Origin: an uncultured Woeseia sp.
GTDB lineage: Bacteria > Pseudomonadota > Gammaproteobacteria > Steroidobacterales > Woeseiaceae
Assembly: GCA_937925605.1 (NCBI GenBank)
Contig: CALALV010000189.1
Coordinates: 1 to 56,706, forward strand
Direction: 5' to 3'
DNA: 56,706 nt
Every line of letters begins with the position of its first letter. Positions within the stretch are counted from its first letter, which is position 1. Below, piece by piece: positions 49,128 through 56,706 of this stretch. The notes under the pieces are model-generated. The model searched no databases and was not told the DNA's origin. It saw only the letters and a list, made by a program, of their open reading frames with translations. Position numbers and translations under genes: made by a program.

Positions 49128-50640
49128 CCGTCGTCCTGGTCTCCAGCGGCAGTCGTGCACTTACCGTCGTGCCGAGCCCGGCGCGCGTCTCGAGCTTGAG
49201 CGAGCCGCCGTACTGCCGGGCGCGTTCGCGCATGAACAGCAGCCCGAGCTGGCCCGCCGCCGCGGCGCGCAGTTCGGCCGCCTCGAGATCGAAGCCGCTG
49301 CCGTCGTCGCGGATCTCCAGCAGCAGCTCGTCGCCCGCTGTGCCCAATCGTACCGTGATCGCCGCCGCGTTTGCATGCTCGAGCGCATTGCCGACGGCTT
49401 CCTGGACGATGCGGTAGGCGACCGTCGCGATCTCGCCGGGGGCCGCGGGCAGGTTCTCGTCGCTGTGCAGCCGGCAATCGACGCCGTGTTCCGCGCCGAG
49501 GCGCTCGAGCTCGGCGCGGATCGCCGTTGCGAGGCCGAAGTCGTCGAGCGCCGGCGGCCGCAGTTCGAGCGAGAGCTGGCGGATCGTCGAGGTCAGGTCG
49601 TCGATCTTCGCCAGGCTGCCCGCGACGCGGCCTTCCTCTACGCCGTCGCTGTGCAGCGCGAACTTGATCGCAGCCAGCGACTGCCCGATCTCCTCGTGCA
49701 GCTCGCGGGCGAGCATGCCGCGCTCTTCCTCGCGGACCCGGAACAGCAGCCGGGTCAGGCGCGCGAGCGCGCGCGTGGTGCGCATGCGGCGCGTCTGGTC
49801 GACGAGCATCACGACGACGCCGGAAATCCCGCCGTCGCGGGTCAGCGTCGGCCCGACGTAGCCGCTGAACCAGCGCGACACGCCGTCGGCGCCGTCGATG
49901 CGGCACTCGTAGTCTTCGCAGCTCGCGCCCGCTGCGAGCGCGTCGCCGGGCGGGCCGCCGGTCGGCGGCAGGCGTTCGCCGTCGGCGCCGCGGAAGTCGA
50001 CCGCGCCGAGCAGGTCCTGCCAGGTGTGGCAGCCGGTCGAGTCCGGCCCGAGTCCGAACTGCAGGCGCGCGGCCGGGTTGACGAGGAGCAGCCGCCATTC
50101 GCGGTCGATGACGACGACGCCGATGGGCGCGCGGGCCAGCGCCTGCTCGAGCAGGTAGCGGGTATCCGTCAGCTCGCCGCGGGTTTCCTGCAGTCGGGCG
50201 GAGGTTTCCGCAACGCTGCCGTAGAGGCGCCGCTGGCGGCGCAGCAGCCGGCGCTCGCGCGACCGCAGCTGGCGGACGAGACGCGCGCGGACGTCGTGTT
50301 CGTAGCCCAGCACTCCGCAGACCGTGAACGCGATCGTCGCGGCCAGCGCCAGCTGCAGGGGGCCGCCGGTCAGGGTCTCGGGCCCGAAGCCCGTGCGCAC
50401 GGACCAACCCGCGTAGAGCGTGGCCAGCAGGGCGGCGAGCAGGCCGGCCCGGCGGCCGGAGAACGATGCGGCAAAGGCGAGGGCGGTGTAGATCAGGGCG
50501 AACGGCGCGGCCACGGGCCAGCCGGCCAGGCGCAGGCCCTCGATCGCGGCGATCGTCGCGACCACGAGCCCGACCGACAGGGCCGGCGGCAGGTGCACGA
50601 GTTCCGGTCGTGCGGCACGTACGCGTTGGTCGTCGTCCAT
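49096..50640 (-). CDS. Membrane sensor histidine kinase with PAS domain (NarL-type)
   Basis: Translation from the ATG at 50640 gives 514 residues; the longer frame upstream is Arg-rich and unlikely. Three or four membrane helices (about 20-110) are followed by a coiled region (115-160), a PAS domain (about 165-290; APIGVVVIDREWRLLLVNPA) and a HisKA_3 domain with acceptor His315 in ARELHEEIGQS. The HATPase domain shows IRDDGSGFD and GQLGLLFMRERA. The membrane part resembles the DUF4118/KdpD-like sensor bundle. The gene overlaps its response regulator by 32 nt, defining a cognate pair. The stimulus is unknown. It is divergent from the tcyP-like gene, with a 235-bp spacer in which I found no convincing promoter. 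Confidence 0.92.
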   Translation of the reverse strand: MDDDQRVRAARPELVHLPPALSVGLVVATIAAIEGLRLAGWPVAAPFALIYTALAFAASFSGRRAGLLAALLATLYAGWSVRTGFGPETLTGGPLQLALAATIAFTVCGVLGYEHDVRARLVRQLRSRERRLLRRQRRLYGSVAETSARLQETRGELTDTRYLLEQALARAPIGVVVIDREWRLLLVNPAARLQFGLGPDSTGCHTWQDLLGAVDFRGADGERLPPTGGPPGDALAAGASCEDYECRIDGADGVSRWFSGYVGPTLTRDGGISGVVVMLVDQTRRMRTTRALARLTRLLFRVREEERGMLARELHEEIGQSLAAIKFALHSDGVEEGRVAGSLAKIDDLTSTIRQLSLELRPPALDDFGLATAIRAELERLGAEHGVDCRLHSDENLPAAPGEIATVAYRIVQEAVGNALEHANAAAITVRLGTAGDELLLEIRDDGSGFDLEAAELRAAAAGQLGLLFMRERARQYGGSLKLETRAGLGTTVSARLPLETRTTDAENETGPDR

Positions 50641-50875
50641 GAGGCCCCGGGCAGCTTGCAGGATGCCGCGCCGCGACCGCGAGGCCCGCCACGGAAACCC
50701 CAGACTAGCCGCCGGGGGCACGCCGCGGCATCGGGAAATCGCTGAAAACGAGCGCGCCTTAACCCGAGTGCCCACGCGTCGCGGGGGAGCGTAACCGCCG
50801 CAACGGATGCGGCCGCGCGCCAATTCGGCTAACGTCGGGGCGCGGTGCCGTTGCCGCGCGCCCCGGGGCAATCCG

Positions 50876-52249
50876 ATGTTGCTGATCGTCGTCAACCTTG
50901 CCGTCTTCGCCGGTGTCGCCGTCCTGCTGGCGCGCCTCGGCCGGCCGCGTTTCAGCCTCGCGCAGCAGATCCTCGCGGGCCTGCTCGCCGGCGTGGCCTA
51001 CGGCTTCTTCCTGCAGTTCGCCTACGGCCCGGAACACGCGGCCACCGCGGGCACGCTCGAGTGGACCAACGTGCTCGGCAGCGGTTACATCAACCTGCTG
51101 CAGATGATCATCATGCCGCTGGTGCTGGTCATGATGATCTCGGCCGTCGTGCGCATGCGCGAGATCGCCGCGCTGGGCAAGATCGGCGGCCTCGTTATCG
51201 GCATCCTGGTCGGCACGACGATGATCGCGGCGCTGGTCGGCATCTTCATGGCCGAGCTGTTCGGCCTGACGGCGGAGGGACTCACCGAGGGCGCACGCGA
51301 ACTCGCACGCGCGGGCGTGCTGGAGAGCCGGCGCGAGTCGGTCGCAGACCTCGGCCTCGCGGACATGCTCGTGCGCTTCGTGCCCTCGAACGTATTCCAT
51401 GACCTTACCGGCGCGCGGCCGACCTCGATCATCGCCGTCGTGCTGTTCGGCATCCTTTTCGGCATCGCCGCGCTGCAGGTTTCGCGCGAGGACGAGGAGC
51501 GCGGCCAGGCGATCTACAGCTTCGTCGAAACGCTGCGCGCGATCATCATGAAGCTCGTGCGCATGATCATGGCGCTGACGCCGTGGGGCATCCTGGCGCT
51601 GATGACCAAGGTCGTCGCCGGCTCGAATGCCGCCGACATCCTGAACCTCCTGAATTTCGTCGTCGCTTCCTACGTGGCGATCGCGATCATGTTCGCCGTG
51701 CACGCACTGCTGTTGCGGCTGAACGGCGTCGACGTCAGCGATTACGCCCGCCAGGTCTGGCCCGTGCTGACTTTCGCGTTCTCCTCCCGGTCTTCCGCGG
51801 CGACCATACCGCTCAACGTGGAAACCCAGGTCGACAAGCTCGGCGTGCCCGGTCCGATCGCAAACCTGTCGGCGTCCTTCGGCGCCACGATCGGCCAGAA
51901 CGGTTGTGCCGGCATCTATCCGGCCATGCTGGCCACGATGGTCGCGCCAACGATGGGCATCAATCCGCTCGACCCGTCGTTTGTCGCCGGTCTCGTCGCG
52001 ATCGTCGCGATCAGTTCGTTCGGCGTCGCCGGCGTCGGCGGCGGCGCGACTTTCGCCGCGCTGATCGTGCTGCCGGCGATGGGATTCCCGATTGCGCTGG
52101 TCGCATTGCTGATATCTATCGAACCGCTGATCGACATGGCGCGCACCGCGCTGAACGTTAACGGCGCGATGACCGCGGGTGTGATTACCGGTCGCCTGCT
52201 CAAGGACATCCCGCAAGACGAACCCGCAATGGCCGCGCGCAGCGACTGA
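50876..52249 (+). CDS. tcyP: Dicarboxylate/amino acid:cation symporter, TcyP-like cystine transporter
   Basis: From the ATG at 50876 the protein has 457 residues (an upstream ATG at 50807 would add an Arg-rich, unconserved stretch). It belongs to the DAACS/glutamate-transporter fold: eight helices plus two re-entrant hairpins. The first hairpin is AFSSRSSAATIPLN and the later region is GATIGQNGCAGIYPAMLATM. The QNGCAGIYPAM form and the absence of glutamate-specific residues point to the TcyP/YdjN branch that imports L-cystine with sodium or protons. It is monocistronic between a two-component pair and the csrA-like gene. The cystine assignment rests on subfamily similarity remembered, not on an alignment. 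Confidence 0.85.
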   Translation: MLLIVVNLAVFAGVAVLLARLGRPRFSLAQQILAGLLAGVAYGFFLQFAYGPEHAATAGTLEWTNVLGSGYINLLQMIIMPLVLVMMISAVVRMREIAALGKIGGLVIGILVGTTMIAALVGIFMAELFGLTAEGLTEGARELARAGVLESRRESVADLGLADMLVRFVPSNVFHDLTGARPTSIIAVVLFGILFGIAALQVSREDEERGQAIYSFVETLRAIIMKLVRMIMALTPWGILALMTKVVAGSNAADILNLLNFVVASYVAIAIMFAVHALLLRLNGVDVSDYARQVWPVLTFAFSSRSSAATIPLNVETQVDKLGVPGPIANLSASFGATIGQNGCAGIYPAMLATMVAPTMGINPLDPSFVAGLVAIVAISSFGVAGVGGGATFAALIVLPAMGFPIALVALLISIEPLIDMARTALNVNGAMTAGVITGRLLKDIPQDEPAMAARSD

Positions 52250-52293
52250 CTGGTCTGTCCGGCGCGTACGCGTTCAGCGCCTGCAGGCTGGAA

Positions 52294-52418
52294 TTGCATC
52301 GGCCGTTATCTTTGCTAGTGTTATGCGGTTGTTCGCGGCCCGGGGGGGCGTCTTCGCGCGTGGCGCAAAGGAGCCGACGCGCCGCGAACGGGTTTTCCAG
52401 GAAGGATTCAAGGACCGC
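52294..52418 (+). promoter_or_regulatory. Promoter and GGA-rich leader of the CsrA-like gene
   Basis: A possible promoter TTGCAT (52294-52299) and TAGTGT (52316-52321) has a 16-bp spacer. The leader then carries four GGA triplets at 52370, 52400, 52404 and 52412; the last three overlap the Shine-Dalgarno region before the ATG at 52419. CsrA-family proteins bind GGA motifs, so this is a candidate autoregulatory site. Confidence 0.45.
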
Positions 52419-52661
52419 ATGCTTATCATCAAGCGCAAGGCGCAAGACATAATAACGATCGCGCCGAAGGACGGAATCGATACCAGCCTGCCGATCGAGG
52501 ATCTCTTCGAGGGTGGCGTCATCGAGATAACGCTGCTCGAAGTCGGCAGGCGCCAGGTCAAGGTGGCCATCGACGCACCGGAGAAACTGCAGATCTGGCG
52601 CGGCCGCAAGGAGCCGAGGGACGACGATGCGCCGCCGCCCGGGGACGCCGCCTGCGGCTGA
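52419..52661 (+). CDS. CsrA-family RNA-binding protein with RsmN/RsmF-type insertion
   Basis: From the ATG at 52419 (AAGGA 4 nt upstream) the protein has 80 residues; an ATG at 52323 in frame has no ribosome site and adds unconserved sequence. It opens like CsrA (MLIIKRKAQDIITIAP) and ends like it (VKVAIDAPEKLQIWRGR, with Arg61 at the RNA-contact position of CsrA Arg44). Between the second and third strands it carries about 18 extra residues (16-33, PKDGIDTSLPIEDLFEGG). Pseudomonas RsmN/RsmF has an insertion at the same place, which changes the dimer topology. The protein should be a dimeric post-transcriptional regulator binding GGA sites. It is a paralogue, probably in addition to a standard CsrA encoded elsewhere. 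Confidence 0.85.
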   Translation: MLIIKRKAQDIITIAPKDGIDTSLPIEDLFEGGVIEITLLEVGRRQVKVAIDAPEKLQIWRGRKEPRDDDAPPPGDAACG

Positions 52662-52682
52662 AGCCGTTCCCTGCTCGCCGAC

Positions 52683-53918
52683 TCAGCGGAAGCGCGCCGC
52701 GTCGTACGGCGCCGGGTCTACCGGCGGCGGCCGACCCTCGGCGAGCGCCAACACGATGTCCGCCGTTATGCCTGACAGCGTCAACCCGAGGTGCTGGTGG
52801 CCGAATGCGAACTGTGCATTCGGGCGCCCGGGCGCTGGCCCGATCACCGGCAGGTGATCCGGCAGCGACGGCCGGCAGCCCATCCATTCGCTGGCGCGCG
52901 ACGGGTCCGTGCCCGGCAGCAGCGCGGCGACGTGCCGGCGCAGGTCGGCGTAGCGCCGCGGATCCGGCGGCAGCGCGGTGCCGCCGAGTTCGACGAAGCC
53001 GGTGATGCGCAGGCCCATGGCCATCGGCGTCATGTAGGTATGCCGCTCGTAGCTCGACACCGGCAGTCGGAACTCCGGCGTGACGCCGGGCAGTGTGAGG
53101 TGGTAGCCGAGCTCCGCCTCGAGCGGCCCGCGCGCGCCGAGCGCGCGGGCCAGCGGCGCCGAGTGCACGCCGGCGGCGAGCACGAGCCGGTCGCACTGGA
53201 TACGCTCCTCGCCGGCATCGAGCACGAAGCCGTCGGCCAGCGCGCGCAGCCCGTCGACGTTCGCGCGCGCGACGCGCGCCCCGTGGCGCTCGGCCGCGGC
53301 GGCGAGACCGCGGCAGACCTTGTGCGGGTCGACGACGTGCGCCGTGTCCGCGAAGAACTGGCCGCCGACGACGGACCCGGAAAGCCCCGGCGCGAGCTGC
53401 GCCAGCGCATGCCGGTCCAGCCAGCGGCTGTTGACCCCGAATTCCGAAAGCTTGCTTGCCTCCGCGCGGATGGCCGCTTCGTTGGCGCCGTCCTCGGTCA
53501 CGAGCAGGTGGCCGCGGGTGCGCAGCAGGTCGCGGAGCCCGGCATCGTCCATGAGCGCCGTGAACGCGTCGAGACTCTTCGCCTGCAGGGCGGCCAGCGC
53601 CTGCGTGCCGCGATCGACGTGACGCGCCGCCAGCGCGAAACGCGCGAGCCAGGGCAGCGCGCGCAGCGCATGGCGCGGGCGGATTGACAGCGGCCCGTGG
53701 CTGCCGAACAGCAGCCTGAGTGCGCGCTTCAGGTTGGCCGGCGTGGCGAGCGGTTCGAGAGCGTGCGTGGCGAGCACGCCCGCGTTGCCGCGCGAGCAGC
53801 CGCGCCCGGGATCGTCGCGATCGACCAGCAGCACCTCGTGGCCGGCCGCGGCCAGCCGGTATGCGATCGCGCAGCCGACGATGCCGGCGCCGACGACGAC
53901 GGTGCGCGCGCCGCTCAA
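52683..53918 (-). CDS. FAD-dependent D-amino acid (D-hydroxyproline) dehydrogenase
   Basis: The 411-residue protein (TTG start at 53918) is a DAO-family flavoprotein with the dinucleotide motif VVVGAGIVGCAIAYRLA (7-23) and the flavin-contact segment CSRGNAGVLA (41-50). The C-terminal end CRPSLPDHLPVIGPA and GHQHLGLTLSG are typical of DadA-like enzymes. The TTG overlaps the epimerase stop (TTGA), so the two are translationally coupled. In hydroxyproline catabolism such an enzyme oxidises cis-4-hydroxy-D-proline, made by the epimerase, to pyrroline-4-hydroxy-2-carboxylate, passing electrons to the respiratory chain. The substrate is inferred from that neighbour. The later dehydratase and dehydrogenase genes are not in the window. 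Confidence 0.88.
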   Translation of the reverse strand: MSGARTVVVGAGIVGCAIAYRLAAAGHEVLLVDRDDPGRGCSRGNAGVLATHALEPLATPANLKRALRLLFGSHGPLSIRPRHALRALPWLARFALAARHVDRGTQALAALQAKSLDAFTALMDDAGLRDLLRTRGHLLVTEDGANEAAIRAEASKLSEFGVNSRWLDRHALAQLAPGLSGSVVGGQFFADTAHVVDPHKVCRGLAAAAERHGARVARANVDGLRALADGFVLDAGEERIQCDRLVLAAGVHSAPLARALGARGPLEAELGYHLTLPGVTPEFRLPVSSYERHTYMTPMAMGLRITGFVELGGTALPPDPRRYADLRRHVAALLPGTDPSRASEWMGCRPSLPDHLPVIGPAPGRPNAQFAFGHQHLGLTLSGITADIVLALAEGRPPPVDPAPYDAARFR

Positions 53919-54856
53919 GCGCGCGGCCCGAGCGGGTCGCCCGCCTCGACGACCAGCGTCGTCCGCGCCGTGATCCACGCCTCGCCGGTGATGGTCGGCT
54001 GTATCCGTTCGCCGTCGAGCACGGCGGTGGCCTCGAACACGCTGCCGGTGATGCCCTCCTGGCGCCAGGTGTCGCCGGCCTGCAAATGCCCGTCCGCGAC
54101 CAGGCAGGCGAGCTTGGCGCTGGTGCCGGTGCCGCAGGGCGAGCGGTCCCAGGCGTTGCCGGGGCACAGCACGAAGTTGCGGCTGTCGGCGCGGGCCGGG
54201 TCGGACGGCGGCCCGACGAGCTCGACGTGGTCGATCACGGCGCCGCCCGCGCCGCGCAGCGGGCTGGCGTCGAGCGCGGCGCGCACGCGGCGGCTGAAGG
54301 CCTGCAGCTCGGCGACGTTGTCGCCATCGATCGCGAGCCCGTGTTCCGCGACGATGAAGAACCAGTTACCGCCGTAGGCGACGTCGCCCGTGACGGTGCC
54401 GATGCCGGGCACGTCGATGCTCGCGCCCGCGAGCTGCCGGTAGCTCGGCACGTTGTCGACCGACACGCGGTGCCCGTCGTGCAGCGTGACGCCGACGACG
54501 CCGGCCGCGGTCTCGAAGCGATGCCGTCCCGGCGCCAGCCTGCCCTCGCGCGCCAGCGTGACCGCGACGCCGATCGTGCCGTGGCCGCACATGCCGAGGT
54601 AGCCGACGTTGTTGAAGAAAATGACGCCCGCTGCGTTCGCCGGGTCGGCGGGCGGCAGCACAAGCGCGCCGACCAGTATGTCCGAGCCGCGTGGCTCGTC
54701 GATCAGGAGCCGCCGGAAGTGATCGTGCTCCGCGGCGAGCTCGGCCAGCTTGCCCGCGACGTCCGGCGCACGCAGCGCGGGCGCGCCGTCGAGCACGACG
54801 CGGGTCGGCTCGCCGCCGGTGTGTGAGTCGATGACGTCGATGCAGGTAGCGGTCAT
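53915..54856 (-). CDS. 4-hydroxyproline 2-epimerase (proline racemase family)
   Basis: The 313-residue protein belongs to the proline racemase superfamily. Both catalytic cysteines are present: Cys90 in MCGHGTIG and Cys241 in DRSPCGTGTSA. Two cysteines mark racemase/epimerase activity; the related trans-3-hydroxyproline dehydratases have Thr in place of the second. The N-terminal DSHTGGEPTRVV (10-21) is the usual family opening. It should convert trans-4-hydroxy-L-proline to cis-4-hydroxy-D-proline in the cytoplasm, feeding the FAD dehydrogenase encoded immediately downstream. Hydroxyproline is abundant in collagen and algal or plant glycoproteins. The ATG at 54856 faces the amidohydrolase gene 85 bp away. 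Confidence 0.9.
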   Translation of the reverse strand: MTATCIDVIDSHTGGEPTRVVLDGAPALRAPDVAGKLAELAAEHDHFRRLLIDEPRGSDILVGALVLPPADPANAAGVIFFNNVGYLGMCGHGTIGVAVTLAREGRLAPGRHRFETAAGVVGVTLHDGHRVSVDNVPSYRQLAGASIDVPGIGTVTGDVAYGGNWFFIVAEHGLAIDGDNVAELQAFSRRVRAALDASPLRGAGGAVIDHVELVGPPSDPARADSRNFVLCPGNAWDRSPCGTGTSAKLACLVADGHLQAGDTWRQEGITGSVFEATAVLDGERIQPTITGEAWITARTTLVVEAGDPLGPRA

Positions 54857-54940
54857 GCGCGCGGGCCGGGGAACGGGGGCCGCTATGATAGTCTACGCGC
54901 CGGCTGCGACGACAGCGCGGCCTCGGTACAGGGGGACAGC

Positions 54941-56563
<1,623 letters not shown>

Positions 56564-56572
56564 GAATTCAGA

Positions 56573-56588
56573 AGGCTGCATGCAGCCT
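56573..56588. repeat. 16-bp palindrome after the amidohydrolase gene
   Basis: AGGCTGCATGCAGCCT begins 9 nt past the amidohydrolase stop. It can fold as a 6-bp stem with a CATG loop but lacks a T-run, so it is at best a weak or factor-dependent 3' end. Confidence 0.5.
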
Positions 56589-56623
56589 CGGCCGCGCGCG
56601 CCCTGTCACTCACGGGCACGAAG

Positions 56624-56649
56624 CCCGGCAGCGAAGGCGTGCTGCCGGG
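56624..56649. repeat. Inverted repeat near the right edge
   Basis: CCCGGCAGC (56624-56632) and GCTGCCGGG (56641-56649) form a 9-bp perfect stem with an 8-nt loop. No T-run follows on either strand. It could end the amidohydrolase transcript or a minus-strand gene entering from the right. Confidence 0.5.
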
Positions 56650-56669
56650 AATGCCGTTCCCGGGTCGTG

Positions 56670-56706
56670 CTAGGCCAGGATGCCGAGCCCGGAGCGTACA
56701 GGGCCG
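56670..56706 (-). CDS. Possible 3' end of a minus-strand gene entering from the right
   Basis: On the minus strand the frame reads in from the window edge as GPVRSGLGILA and stops at TAG (56672-56670). Eleven codons are far too few to identify a protein or to show that the frame is coding. I record it because the hairpin at 56624-56649 would lie just past its stop and no other gene occupies this end. Confidence 0.22.
   Translation of the reverse strand, partial: GPVRSGLGILA

Overview
The window is very G+C-rich, densely coded DNA with tail-to-head start/stop overlaps (ATGA, GTGA, TTGA) and frequent GTG or TTG starts. The gene content points to a free-living gammaproteobacterium: ubiG, PBP1b with an LpoP-like lipoprotein, an RsmN-type CsrA paralogue, VC_2705-type symporter, TonB receptors, NarL-type two-component pairs and an RND pump. 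A marine or sediment lineage such as Woeseiaceae or Steroidobacterales is a guess from gene content. I see no tRNA, rRNA, IS element, prophage or CRISPR array.

Left part (1-9 kb). A photolyase-like FAD protein follows a MerR regulator, divergent from an EamA permease and ubiG. A TPP riboswitch then heads a thiamine acquisition operon: TonB receptor, small thiamine-binding protein, PnuT-like permease and an APH-fold kinase. A glyoxalase II gene converges on it.

9-18.4 kb. A large M16 lipoprotein peptidase is followed by a 370-bp non-coding gap with palindromes and a strong terminator. Next come a solitary CoxL-form-II-like molybdenum hydroxylase subunit, a DUF4212/VC_2705 symporter pair, a CDF metal exporter and hypoxanthine phosphoribosyltransferase.

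18.5-25.3 kb is a signalling block: a MASE1 histidine kinase with its LuxR-type regulator, a PAS hybrid kinase, and a receiver-EAL protein with an altered DDFG motif.

25.4-36.9 kb. corA and mscS run divergent from a three-gene set (retropepsin-like RimB-type protease, AstE/AspA-like amidohydrolase, RimK-type ATP-grasp ligase). An RND permease and adaptor follow, then mrcB overlapping an LpoP-like TPR lipoprotein.

36.9-48.5 kb holds a secreted ExeM-type nuclease and a TetR-controlled locus. The locus has a TonB receptor and MFS transporter on one side, and an acyl-CoA ligase, an alpha/beta hydrolase and a PHB-depolymerase-like lipoprotein on the other. Both outward promoters have the same layout, with a TTCAAC-N4-GTTGAA operator filling the 17-bp spacer. 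This is the clearest regulatory circuit in the window and suggests ester or carboxylic-acid scavenging.

48.5-56.7 kb contains a second NarL-type two-component pair, a TcyP-like cystine symporter, the RsmN-like CsrA paralogue with a GGA-rich leader, a hydroxyproline epimerase/dehydrogenase pair and a secreted amidohydrolase.
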